From positions 26,471-90,470 of the forward strand of contig BDDC01000189.1 of the NCBI GenBank assembly GCA_001662425.1: DNA of 64,000 nt, read 5' to 3'. Positions 20,617 to 31,798 of this stretch are shown here, in pieces (the stretch's first letter is position 1; each line of letters begins with the position of its first letter). Position numbers and translations under genes: made by a program. The stretch comes from Chlamydomonas sphaeroides. Its lineage: Eukaryota > Chlorophyta > Chlorophyceae > Chlamydomonadales > Chlamydomonadaceae. The notes below the pieces were generated by a model. The model saw only the letters and a program-made list of their open reading frames with translations, was not told the DNA's origin and did not search any database.

Positions 20617-23600
20617 CTAGGGGCTGGTTGCCGAGGGCCCCACGCCCCTGAACACGTCCTCCATGTCGTCCAGGCACGGCACCAGCTCCAGCCCCCGGTA
20701 GCACTCGGCCAGCTGCTCCTCCAGGCGCCCGTACCTGGGGGCCGGACGGCAGCGGCATCAGTGGCGTCCGTGGATGCAGGTGGCACTTGAACGGCCGACC
20801 GAGCCTGCGCTGTGCGCCAGCGCCACGCATCCCTGCCCGCACCGCCCTGCCGCGCTAACCCGCTTACCGCCCGCAACGCGCGAGGTCCACAACGGCGCGG
20901 ACAGGCCGTCGCACGAGCACACGGCTCACGTGACAGCGAGGCTGCCGGGCGGAGCATGCCCCCCGTGCTCTCGGCCGCCTGGCCCGCGCTGCCCTACCCC
21001 TCCGCTTGCCGCCCCAGCGCACACGTCCACAGCATGCGGCCACACGAGCCGGCGGCCCCACCCACCTCGCCATGAGTGCCTCGTAGATGCGCTCCCACAC
21101 GCGGAAGGCCAGGTTGCTGGCGCCCAGGTGCTTCCGCACGCGGGCGTACATGCGCTGCACCTTCTTGTCAGCCTGCGTGCGCGGCAGCCAGGAGCCAGGA
21201 GCCAGGCGGGCGGGCGGCGCAGCAGATGGGCCGGCGGGCAGCAGCCCACTGAGCAGGCGCGCGAGGCCGTCCGGTGCTGCTCGCACGCACGTGCTTGCCG
21301 CAGGGGCGACCGCAGGGTCGCCCCTGCGGCTCACATCTTGCACCAAACCCCAAGCGCCCCGTGCCTGCGCCCCTTCGAGCGCACGTGGCCGCGGCGACCG
21401 TGGCCACCAGGCCTCAGCCCAGCCCCTGTCCCAAAGGCGCTGCGGGCCTCCCTTCCCCTGTCCCACCCCGCGCCTCCTCCTGCCTCCTCCTCTCTGCCCC
21501 GGCCCCCACCACCGCCGCCCCCTGGCTCACGTCCTTGGCGCATGAGGCCAGCAGGGCGCGCATGTCGGCCTGGCTCAGGCCGGGCTGGTATGGCACCTCG
21601 GCGGGCGTCGCGGTCTGCAGCCATGCAGCGAGGCAGGGGGCCAGCAGCTCAGCGAGGGAGCGGCCTGCATGGAGCGGCGTACGCCAGCAGACGAACCTCC
21701 GCCTGCGCCGCACGCCGCACGCCGAGCTGCTGTGGCCTTGCCCCTGGCCTAACACGTTCCCGTGTGCACACGACCGGGTGCGGGTGCGGGTGCGGGTGCG
21801 GCTGCCGTCCGCACCAGCAGCTCCTTGTCGATGCGCTCGCTGGCCTCCAGCAGCCGGCCCAGGTTGGTGTAGGCCAGCTGGGCGGCCACGTAGCGCTGCA
21901 GCGCCTCCTCCTGAGGGCGAGGGAGGGAGCGGGTGGGGCAGGTGGGGGCGGCATGCCGTGTCAGTCGGGCGGGGCCGTCTCGTGCTGCAGGGCCTCGCTC
22001 GGCATGGGTTGGACGGAGAGAGATGCTTGCAGGGACTCGGGTGCTGAGCAGGGGCAGTTGGCGCGCGCGGCGAAATGACGAAGGGGAAGTGGCTGGCGCC
22101 ACCAAGAGGCGGCATGATCCAGCTGAGAGTTCTCCCACCCCGGTACGCCGCTCAGCGGCCGGTTCTGTGCTCTCGGCGCGGTCGGACCAACCCCCCACGC
22201 CACACGCCACCCCTCCTCTCCACCCCAGCCCACCGCTCCCAGCCCGGGGCCCACGGCCTCATGGCCGCACCCGCTTCTTCTCCGCGCTCTGCAGACACGG
22301 CCCCAGCGCCTCCACGTGCTGCACCAGCGGCCGCACCGCCTCCACAAAGTAGCCGTAGTTCTCCGCCAACAGCCGGTCGCCATGCTTGGCGTCCGAGGCC
22401 GCTACGCGCTCCAGTACGGCAAACATGAGCCCCACCAGGCTGCCGTACACGGCGTCCGCCTCGGGCCGGACCTGCGGGCAGGGCGTGCGCGGGGTCGCGC
22501 GTGCTTGCGGTCCGACATAGCGACGTGTGCGCAGGGGGGAGCCGGGCGAGGCTGGGCCGGGCCGGCAGTGGCGAGCGGGGCGCGCACCTGCCACGCGGCC
22601 GCGGCCTGCAGGACCTCCCGCCGCCGCGTCGAGTCGCCCTCCTCCTCGTCGTCGTCGCCGCTGCCGCTGCCGCTCCCCGCGCCGCTGCCGCTGGCGCCGC
22701 GGCCGCTGCGGCCGCCGCCGCCGAGCGCCGCGGCGGCGCCGCCGTCGGGCGGCAGCGGCGCTCCACCGGACAGCAGCTCGAGAAGGTCGTCCGGACTCTG
22801 AGACAGCATCACCTGAGGCACGAGGGGCACGGCGGCAAGGCGAGGGACAGGGTGACGAGGTGCTACGCGGCACGCCTGGCCGCACTTTTGGGGTTCACGC
22901 AGCCTCATGCAAGCAACCACCCCCGCAGCTAGCCACCGCACCCACCACCCGACGGCCGCACCTCCATGTGGTGAGCCATGAGCGCAAACTGCGCGATGAA
23001 GTTGACGACGTGGTGCGTCTTGACGCCTGCGCCGAGGCGGTTTGACATCTGCTCACGTCGCTAGCGCTAGCAAGCGCCGCCCAGCGCCCCCGCCACCTAG
23101 GAAATGAGCATGCCCAGCCGCCCCCGCACGCTGCCCGCCCGCCTCACTCCCCGCCGCCGCCAGCCTCGCGCCGTACGACTCCACCGCCGCCTTCTGGCTC
23201 TCCACGAAGCGCGCCCAGTGGCTGCGCAGGCGCCGGTGGCAGAGCGCCAGCAGCGCGCGCAGCGGCGCCGCCACGCCGCCGCGGGCGGCCAGGGCGCCGA
23301 TGCAGCGGGTGGCGAGGTCCATCATGGGCAGGCACAGCACCTGGCGGGCGAGCAGAAAGGCTGGTGAATGAACAAAGGCCCAGGCGGGCCAGGGCAGGCA
23401 GCGACCGCGACCAGCCCGCGCCGCACAGGCAGTGATGCCGCCCGACAGGGTCCGCCTGCCCGCTGCGCCCCTCCAAGGCAGGCCTCACCTGGTGGCTCTT
23501 GGAGGTCAGGTCCACCAGGGCCTGCGGGAGAGGGCGGAGGGCGCCGCCTGAACCAGTGGTGGCTGGGCCCGTGGAGGCGCCTGCGACACATTGAGACCTC

Positions 23601-26600
23601 CCACAGGTGTGCCACCGGGCGCCCCCCGAGCCAAGTCAGCCGCGGGGCGTGTGGCTGCCTCGCCCCCTGCCAGCCGTGCCTTGCGCGGCGCCTCACCATG
23701 AACTCCGCGTCCACGCCCGCCAGCAGCGTCTCTACCACCTGGGAGCCAGATGCGGGAGGAGGCTCGGTCGGGCGCGGCAGGAGCAGGGCCACAGAAGGAC
23801 TCGTCATCAATGACAAGGGAGTCGCTCGCCCCGTGAGAGACGCACCTTGCGGCCCTGCCGCGTCAGCTGCTGCTGGTCACCGCGCCGCTGCTCCGCCCCG
23901 GCGCCGCCGGCCGCGCCCGCCCCGCCCCCAGCCGCCGCGCCGCCCTGCGCCTCCTCCTCCTCGCCCGCCTCCGGCTCCTCCTCGCCGCCGTCCACGCCCT
24001 CGGCAACCGTCGACAACTTGCGGCGCGCCTTCTTGCCCTTCTTGGTGCGCCGGCTCGAGGGCGGCGGCGCCGGGGCCGGCCCCGTCACTGCGACAGGGGG
24101 CCAAGGACCGGACACGGGACCCCCAAGATGCGGAGGGTCATGCAAGGGCAAGTTGGGGATGGGCTTTGGGACAACGCCACGCCACGCCACGCCAACCAGC
24201 CCCCGCCCCTCTGTCCCCAATTTCCCCGACGCTCCGCAGCGCCCACCCTCGGCGTCGCCCCTCCGCAGCAGCAGCAGCCCCGCCGCGCCCTCCGCCTCCG
24301 CCAGCAGGTGCGGCAGGTAGCCCTCCAGCAGCCCCTGCCACGCCTCGTGCAGCGGGATGGCCATGTTGGAGGGGTCGTAGCCGCCGCCGCCGCCGCCCGT
24401 CCTGGGGGGTGCACAGGGGTGTTGTGGGCCACGGGTCGACCGCGTGATTGATCCCACGTTGCGGCGAGGGCCGCCTTCATAGGGCGGCGGCAGGTGGACG
24501 CCAGGGCGCTCTGTCCGCCCCGCGCTGCAGCCGAGGCCCTGGCCCTGGCCCTGGCCCTGGCCCTGGCCCCGGCCCTGGCCCTGGCCCTGGCCCCGGCCCT
24601 GGCGGAGGTGTGCGCCTGCCTCGCTGCGCCTGCCTCGCTGCGCCTGCCTCACTTGGACAGGAAGGAGCGGTAGGTGGAGTGGCTGCGGCGGCTGATGCTG
24701 CTGAGCGGCCCCGCGCCGAAGCCCAGGCCGCCCAGGTGGTCGGAGGCGGGCAGCGAGCCCGCGTCGTCGCGCTCGTTGTCTTCGTTGCTGCTGCCCATCT
24801 GAGGCCGGGGCAGGGAGCGGGAGGGCAGGTGGGGAGCGGGGTAGCTCCTTGAGAGGGCACGGCCACGAGGAGCAATGGAGATGGCGGGCGCAGGCGCTCC
24901 TTGCCTGCAGCTCGGCCCGGGGCGGCCTGCGCTACGGCAGCTGGCCGCCGCCGCGCAGCCTCAGCCCGCCGCCCCCACACAGGGTCCCCGCGCACCACGC
25001 TGGTGCCCATGACGCCGCCCCCACACAGGGTCTCCGCGCACCACGCTGGTGCCCATGACGCTGCCCCCCGGGTCCCCGCGCACCACGCTGGTGCCCATGA
25101 CGCTGCCGCCCGGCCCCCGGCTGCCCATGACGCTGCCGGGCGCCGCCGCGGCGGCCTTGCTGCCGGAGCTGCTGGTGAGGTTGTAGTCGATGGGGTTGGC
25201 CTGCGGGGGGCAGGCGCGCAGGAGGTGTCGCAGGGCACGCGGTGCCACAGTGCAACGGGGGCAAAGCAGCTCGGAGGAGGGGCAGGGTTAGAGCAGGGTC
25301 GGGAGCAGCCGTGCCGTGGCCAGCGTGCTCAGCTCCACACCGTGGCTCTACACCCGCCCCCCGCCCCTGCACCCTCCACCCACCTGCATGTCCAGGGTGG
25401 CCGCCCGCCGCAGCTCCGCCACACTCACACGCAGCTCCTTGCTGCAGGGCGCGAGGGCGGGCCGGGCCAGGGACCCGGCCAGGGGGCGGGCCAGGGGGCG
25501 GGCCAGGGGGCAGAGTGATGTGGCCGGCCACGGCCACGGAGCTCCTGAAGCTGGCCGGCTGGCCGGCTTCCTGCCCGCAACCCAGGGCGCTGCCGCAGCG
25601 GATGCGCTGCGTGGCCGGGCCTGCCTGCCGACCTTCCAGCCCCCCCCACCAGCCCCCACCGCCAGCCCCCACCGCAGCAACATGTTGAGCGGCTGTACGT
25701 AGGCCGCCTGCAGCCGCGGCATGACGCCCGGCTCCAGCGCCGCCAGCGACCGCACCAGCTCCGCGTGCCGCAGCAGCGCCGTGCGCAGGTCGGCGTGGGA
25801 GGGCGGCACCAGGCGGGAGGCCTCTGGGGAGGAGGACGGACAGGAGCGGCGCGGCGCGGCCGGCGGCTGGCGGCCTCTGGGCTGGATGGAAAGAGGCGGC
25901 TGGATGGAAAGAGGCGGCGGGCCGCGCCGCATGGTTCCACCCGCAGCCCACGCAGGGCGTATGCGGTACGCCGTGGCCCGCGCGGCTGCTCATTGTCGCT
26001 GGCGGCCGCCAACTCCCACATGCGCCGTCATGCACCCATCCAATGGAGAACGGCCCCACCCCAACGACACAGACCACATCCTTTCCAGCACGCTGCCCGC
26101 CCCCTCTCCTAGCTCTCTGCGGCAGGTGCCCGGACCCGCGGCTCACTGTCGGTGGTTGCGGCCATGGCGCCCAGCACGCCCTCCACGGCGCCGCTCAGCA
26201 TCGAGCGCAGGTGCGCCAGGCCCGAGGCCACGAAGCGGGAGGCCACGCCCTGCAGCTGCTCGCGGGCCTCCTACAGCGGAGCCGGCAGGGTGGGGTAAGG
26301 GAAGGAGGTAACGGATGGGAGGTGCGCCATGGGTGGGGTGGGTGGATTGCTGGCGCACTCGGGCGCACGGTCCATCCCGCCAGCACCCTGGTGGACGCCC
26401 CCCACCTGCGCCACCCTCATCTGCAGCAGGTAGGGCGACAGGCAGCCCGGCGCGGAGGGGTCCAGCCGCCGCAGCTTGGCGTGCAGCTGCCAGGCTGCGC
26501 GCGTGATGGCGCCCAGGCGGCTGAGCCACGGGGAAGGGAGTTTCAGGGAGGTCGTTACAGGGGGAGGATTCCAAGCTGCCACATGAAACAAGCGAGTGCA

Positions 26601-29188
26601 AGGACTGAGCGGGCAGCAGAGCTCTGACGGCAGGGGCCGGCACGCCGCTAGTGGGTTCATCACCGCATCGCGCAGCGGGCCCGGCCGCATGGCCCCATCC
26701 TAGCCTCCGCAACCACGTCACCGAGTCCCTTGCCGCCTGGGCCGCACGGAGCGCCACCTGTCCCTGCCGAAGGGCGGCGACTGCAGCAGCGCCTCCACCT
26801 CCACGGGCAGGCCCAGGTCCGACAGCAGCTCCTGGCGGCGGGGTCGGGCGGCGGGGAGGGGCCGCAGTTGCGTGCTTTCACACGCCGGTACAGCGACTCG
26901 CTAGTGCCTGCCGCAATCAAAGGCCCAGCCCACAGCGCTCCGATGGACGACTCTGCCCGCCTGCGCTCAGCCTCAACCCAATGCACGTACAGCAGACTGC
27001 CATGCCGTCCAGACGCACACAACAACACGAGAGCGCGCGAGTGAACAGCGCCAGCCACACATCCACCTCACCGCGCCCACCCACCCGCCCATTGCCCCCG
27101 CCCCCACCCACCTGCAGCGTGTGCAGCAGCGCCGTGTTGTTGCGCGCCTGGCGCTCCAGGCTGTTGTTGGACACCTCAATGGCGGCGATGTCCTCGCGCA
27201 TGTGGCGCAGCTTGGTGTCGAACACCATCAGGTTCTCGTCCAGGTCCTCTGCGGCCCCGGGGAGGCAGTCACGGAGGAGGCAGTCACGGACCATCACGGC
27301 GTGGCACAACACGGCGCGTGTGTTGCGCACGGCACGGCACTGCGATGCGGCTGTTGCAGGCACGCCCGCCTGCGACGTGTGCGTCGCAGTAACCAGGCTC
27401 CAGCCCGGCTTGGCCCCCGCAGCAAGCGGCACGCTGTGCGCATGGAGCGCCTCTTTCGGCGCTCTGCCACCGCCCGCTGCCACCGCCCGCTGCCGCCGCC
27501 CGCTGCCCCTGCCCTGCTGCCGGCCGCACCCAGCTGGCTCTGCGTCTTGCGAATCTGGAACACCACCGCGTCCGCCGCCGGCACCGTGGCCATGATGGCG
27601 TGCACGTTGGCGGCCTGGGTGGAGGACGGCGGAAGGGCGGGCCACGAGGGGCGGCAAGCCACGTGGCGGACACACGCGGAGGGTGCGTCAGGCTGGCCGG
27701 GTGAGTGTGGCGCGGAATGATGGCGTGCACGTTAGCGGCCTGGGAGGAGACCGACTGTTTCGCGATAGCGACCCCGGGAGGGTGACCTGTTAAGCCGCAG
27801 GGTGGCGGGCCGGCAGAGAGGCCGGCGGGCCGCCTCCATCTGTGGCCGCCGCCGCACCTCGAGCGCCTCGTGCTCTTCCGCCAGCCGCGCCTCAAACTCC
27901 GCCACGTCGCCCAGCCCCAGCGTCCACAGCCCCAGCAGCTCCTCCAGGTCGCGCTCCTCCTTGGCGCTCAGCAGTACCCGCGCGCCGCCGCCGCCGCCCG
28001 CCTCGCCGCCCTCGCCCTCGCCCTCAACGCCTGCGCGGGCACGGGAGCGGCGCGCGACGGCCCGGCATCGTTTGGCACCGAGCGCGGCATTCTGCGCTGG
28101 CGTCGAGCTCTGCGTGCGCCCGTCCGCCGTCCCTCAGGACAAGGCTCCCTCCGCCGTGCGCGCTTGGCGGCAGCCCTCGCACCTCCGCTCAGCACCCACA
28201 ACCCACATCAAACGTGTTGTGCTTTGGCCTTGGCGCCTGCAGCTCCACGCCCCCGGCAGCGCCCCTCACCCGGCAGCAGCACTTCGGTAGCGAAGCCGCC
28301 CAGCGCCGGCAGCACGGCCGCCGTATGGCCCAGCCACCAGGTGTCAATCGCGCCCACGTCCACGCCGCTAAGGCGGGGCAGCTTGGCGTCCTGCTGCCTG
28401 CGCGTAGGGGCGTACGGTAGGAGCGCCCCAAACTGGCTGTTGCTGCTGCCTGGCCACCCTAGCCCTGTTTGCCTTGGCCCCGGCGCCGTGTGCGCAGCCG
28501 CCTGCCCAACTCGGGCCTGCTCACCTCAGCAGGTTGGCCACCAGCGCCAGCACCAGCATCAACTCATCACCGTTGCGTAGCTTGAACTGGTTCACCACCT
28601 CGCCACGAGTGCTGTAGGAGCCCGCGCCGCTGAAGCGGAACTCCAGCACGTGCGTCGGCAGCTGCTCGTACTTGCTGGCCGGCACCACAATCTCGCTGAT
28701 GCTTTTCAGCGGGTACGACTTGGTGGCGGCCGCGGCCGCAGCAGCAGCAACTGCTGCTGCAGAGCCGGTGCGCGCCGCGAGCGAGGCCGCGGCCGCGGCG
28801 GCCGCGCCAAAGAAGCTATCGTGCTCGCCGGGCGGGCGGCATGTGTGCAGCGTGGGCTTGAAGCCGCGACCCTGCTTGCGGCGCCGGACGGTGAAGCAAA
28901 GCAGGCGCGGCTGGGGGGCCTCCTTGGCGAGGAAGGTCTGTGGGCAGGGCGCCGCAACGGGGTTTGGGGCTGGGGCTGCGCAGGCCACACTGGGCGGCTG
29001 CAGGGGTTGGGAGCTGTCGCCAGCCCCACCTTGCCTCCCAGCGCCTTGAGCAGCTGGCTCCCGGTCGACTCCCCCTGCTGCTTTATCTTAAGCACATGGA
29101 ATGCGGCTATCAGGATTTCGTCGCTGTCCGCGAACAAAGCCTCCGCCTCGCGCTGGAGGCCTGCATCGACGAGCGCCTTCGCGCTCAT
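20617..29188 (-). CDS. SEC3: Exocyst complex component SEC3 (EXOC1)
   Basis: Twenty-five exons: 29188-29030, 28937-28525, 28397-28270, 28030-27858, 27614-27530, 27248-27112, 26831-26758, 26520-26406, 26270-26147, 25823-25673, 25441-25384, 25200-25027, 24798-24653, 24401-24247, 24087-23846, 23738-23697, 23521-23489, 23340-23148, 23026-22962, 22812-22588, 22471-22271, 21910-21815, 21614-21531, 21172-21066, 20734-20617. They join in phase to 1,165 aa. SEC3 is the exocyst subunit that binds membrane phosphoinositides and helps tether secretory vesicles. Residues 54-190 fit the N-terminal PH-like domain. Exon 6 gives NLMVFDTKLRHMREDIAAIE, close to the plant SEC3 coiled coil. Exon 10 (HADLR...YVQPLNMLLR) and exons 23-25 (EVPYQPGLSQADMR, then VQRMYARVRKHL) match plant SEC3 in order. 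Plant proteins are near 890 aa. The excess is low-complexity insertion at about 540-645, a Lys/Arg then Glu-rich block at 698-778, and 889-964. Exon 12's donor sits in a minisatellite. Confidence 0.9.
21776..21799. repeat. GGGTGC hexamer repeat
   Basis: Four tandem GGGTGC copies in SEC3 intron 22 (21615-21814), close to its donor. Confidence 0.8.
24535..24602. repeat. GGCCCT hexamer repeat
   Basis: About eleven copies of GGCCCT with two CCCCGG interruptions lie in SEC3 intron 13 (24402-24652). A second short repeat of CTGCCTCGCTGCGC type follows at about 24612-24650. Confidence 0.9.
24971..25139. repeat. 42-46 bp minisatellite spanning the SEC3 exon 12 donor
   Basis: Three full units and one degenerate unit start near 24981, 25027, 25069 and 25110. 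On the gene strand each unit encodes GSVMGTSVVRGDP in frame within exon 12. The exon ends at 25027, where GACCCT meets gtgtgg. The next unit, in the intron, repeats the same boundary at 24981. Confidence 0.85.
27717..27749 (-). repeat. Duplicated 5' edge of SEC3 exon 5
   Basis: A 33-bp near-copy (about two mismatches) of the acceptor and first codons of SEC3 exon 5 (AANVHAI) lies about 100 bp upstream on the gene strand, inside intron 4 (27615-27857). It keeps a CAG acceptor but then diverges. Confidence 0.75.
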
Positions 29189-29460
29189 GGCGGTTGGTAT
29201 ATGTCCATAGTATGAAAGGTAAAATTAAGACGCGTCGGGTACTAGCAAGGGTCACAGTTGGGACCGGACGAGCTGAATACGCGATCCAAGTGCAATGGAG
29301 ACAAACCATGAGGAGCCCACGACACCCCGGGACATCGTGCAGACCAGCTTTCAAAGCACCCTTTATAGGACACCCAAGGCCAGAGTCGCTGCAGCGTGCG
29401 AAGCTCTCGGACTAGGGTCACTCGTTACCCCGCTTCGCGTGCTCGGCGCTCTTCGCGAAC
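29189..29460. promoter_or_regulatory. Shared promoter of SEC3 and the 29461 gene
   Basis: Only 272 bp separate the divergent start codons of SEC3 (minus) and the downstream gene (plus). It is relatively AT-rich near 29205-29240. No TATA box is evident. The promoter call is inferred from the layout. Confidence 0.5.
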
Positions 29461-31798
29461 ATGTTCGGCCAGGCTGCTAGGGTCGTGGCTCGGCCTGCGG
29501 CGAAAGCTGCTGCCAGCGTTGCAGCCGCGAGTGCTGCGACTGGGCCCGCACACGCCAGGGCTCCGCCCGCGCAGGTATGGCTCGTGTGCCATAATGAAGC
29601 AGAGCCCTAGCTTTCCAGCACAAAAAAGGTTTTTGGGCCCCTTACGTGGGCATGCTTCTGCTTGGTAGTACGCCTCGCGCGCTCTGCAGTCCCGCGAGGC
29701 GTTACCTAAGGGGCATACAGTGCATTACAGCCATCCGGACCCCGCCACTGCGCGGCTTGGCGCTTCGCGTGCCCGAACAGCTGTTGGTTCACGCATCCGA
29801 CGCACCCAGTGCCGTTCCCCACCGTTCCACGCCAGGCCCGCGCCGCGGCGCCGCACGCGGCCGCCTCCAAGCTGCTTGACCGCGACACCGATGGCTGGGT
29901 GCTGGCAGAGATGGAGAACGAGGTGGTTCTGTTCCAGCCGTTCGGCGCTCAGGAGGTGGACGATGCCGCCAACTCGGTCATGGCGCTGTGGTGCGGCGCC
30001 AACAGGTGCGGCTGCGGCGCTGCCTGCACCGCACCTGTACATATATGGCCTTGACAGCACTTTTGCAATCGTTGACATAGCCCTCGCCCCCTGCCACCAT
30101 GGTACCCCCAGCCCCGCGTCCTCGGCGACGCCCATCGTGACCGAGCCCGCCGACGAAGGCGAGTGCCACGGCGCCGGCAGCGGCGGCAGCAGCTCCGCCG
30201 GCAGCGAGGACGGCCGCCTAGCGGACGCGCTGATCGAGGCGGCGGCGCCGGCGGCGGCGTCCGCAGCGCCCGGCGAGCGGCGCCAGCTGGAGCAGATGAT
30301 GGCCATCACCACCCGCCTGGTAGGGGGCGCGTTGCAGGAGTGCCGTGGGGGTGCAGGAGTTGGCAAACCGGCAGCAAAAAGGACTGCGGGCATCGCTATA
30401 TCCCTGATGACGCTGATGATGCTGATCGCCATTGAGTAGCCCCGCGACAAGAGCACTCTGCTCAGGGCGCAGTCCACCGGCGACGCCGGGGTTCCAAGCG
30501 GGTCCCCCATTAGCTACCCACCTGCCCCGCCTCCCCTCACACACCGACCCGCAGCTGCGGCGCCCCGGCCTTCAGCGCGAGGTGGTGCTGTGCATGATGG
30601 AGGACGTGGAGGTGCGGGAGCTCATGCTGCGGCAGTGCGGCGACCTGGTGAGGACGGCACCGGGGTTGGGGAGGGGAAGGGACGGGAGGGCGCGGGTTGG
30701 AGCGGAGGGATGAGGAAGCCAGCCACCTGGCTGGGCATAGCGAGGGGGAACGGAAAGGGCAGAATGACAGGCCGCGCACAAGGGAGAGGAGCCGCTGCCG
30801 GCGGCGACTGCCGTACAGCAGCACGGGGCATGGCGCTGGCGTCAACCCTCACTCCCTTCCACCTCCATCTGCACCTCGCCACCAGGACCGCTACCTGCTG
30901 GCCGCCGGCATCACCAACCCCCAGCTGCTGCCCGCCCCCGAGTCAACCAGCCCCGAGTCCGGCCCCGAGTCAGCCGACGGCGCCCAGGCCGCCCAGGCCG
31001 CTGCCGGGCCCAACCTGGTGACCAAGCTGGTGGGCGCCGTGGCGGGGGCCCTGGAACGAGCCGGCGACGCGCTGGCCTCGCTGGGCGGCTGGCTGCGGCG
31101 CCACGTGGCGGGCTTCATGTTCGGCCCGGAGGAGGCGGGCCAGGAGGCGGAGGCGCAGGGCCTGGCGGCCGAGTGCGGGTCCGAGGCGGCCGGCGGCGAG
31201 GCCGGCGTGCCCCGCAAGCGCACCGCGGACCAGGTGGGGGGGGGGGGGGGGGGGNNNNNNNNNNNNNNNNNNNNNNNNNNNNNNNNNNNNNNNNNNNNNN
31301 NNNNNNNNNNNNNNNNNNNNNNNNNNNNNNNNNNNNNNNNNNNNNNNNNNNNNNNNNNNNNNNNNNNNNNNNNNNNNNNNNNNNNNNNNNNNNNNNNNNN
31401 NNNNNNNNNNNNNNNNNNNNNNNNNNNNNNNNNNNNNNNNNNNNNNNNNNNNNNNNNNNNNNNNNNNNNNNNNNNNNNNNNNNNNNNNNNNNNNNNNNNN
31501 NNNNNNNNNNNNNNNNNNNNNNNNNNNNNNNNNNNNNNNNNNNNNNNNNNNNNNNNNNNNNNNNNNNNNNNNNNNNNNNNNNNNNNNNNNNNNNNNNNNN
31601 NNNNNNNNNNNNNNNNNATGTTGTGTTGCATGGCTTGCGCGGCTCGTGGCGCACGCCCAACATGAAGTCCTCGCGCGGCCGTGCCTGGCCCCCCTGCCGC
31701 AGCTGCTGGGCGGCGTCATGATGCTGGCGGTGGCGGTCTTCTGCGTCGCCGTCATCCGCCGGCCACTGGTGCTGCGCGCCATTGCCCGCCGCCGCTGA
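29461..31798 (+). CDS. Unrecognised protein with putative organelle targeting peptide and C-terminal membrane segment
   Basis: Six visible exons, 29461-29574, 29836-30005, 30112-30319, 30555-30647, 30886-31233 and 31703-31798, join in phase to 342 aa; an exon hidden in the assembly gap cannot be excluded. The N-terminus (MFGQAARVVARPAAKAAASV) is rich in Ala, Arg and Ser with no acidic residue, as in mitochondrial or plastid transit peptides. Exon 2 holds a conserved-looking stretch (DTDGWVLAEMENEVVLFQPF). Exon 4 encodes a short helical segment (VVLCMMEDVEVRELMLRQCG). Exon 5 has an amphipathic Val/Leu/Ala region and a basic RKR near its end. The last exon is a single hydrophobic helix (LLGGVMMLAVAVFCVAVIRR) ending in basic residues, so the protein may be C-terminally anchored. 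I recognise no family. The acceptor of exon 2 was chosen because it alone keeps phase. Confidence 0.65.
31255..31617. other. Assembly gap (363 N) preceded by poly-G
   Basis: A run of about 20 G at 31235-31254, right after the exon 5 donor of the 29461 gene, leads into 363 undetermined bases. The gap lies in the last intron of that gene as modelled. Confidence 0.98.

Noticed and set aside
20774..22078. 434-aa plus-strand ORF
   Set aside because: Antisense to SEC3 exons 22-24, with no recognisable motif and no plus-strand splice logic.
24971..25139. CRISPR-like array
   Set aside because: Units of 42-46 bp have no unique spacers and are in frame with SEC3 exon 12, so this is a coding minisatellite.
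24932..26146. 404-aa minus-strand ORF
   Set aside because: A shifted frame through SEC3 introns and the minisatellite; it lacks the SEC3 segments seen in the spliced model.
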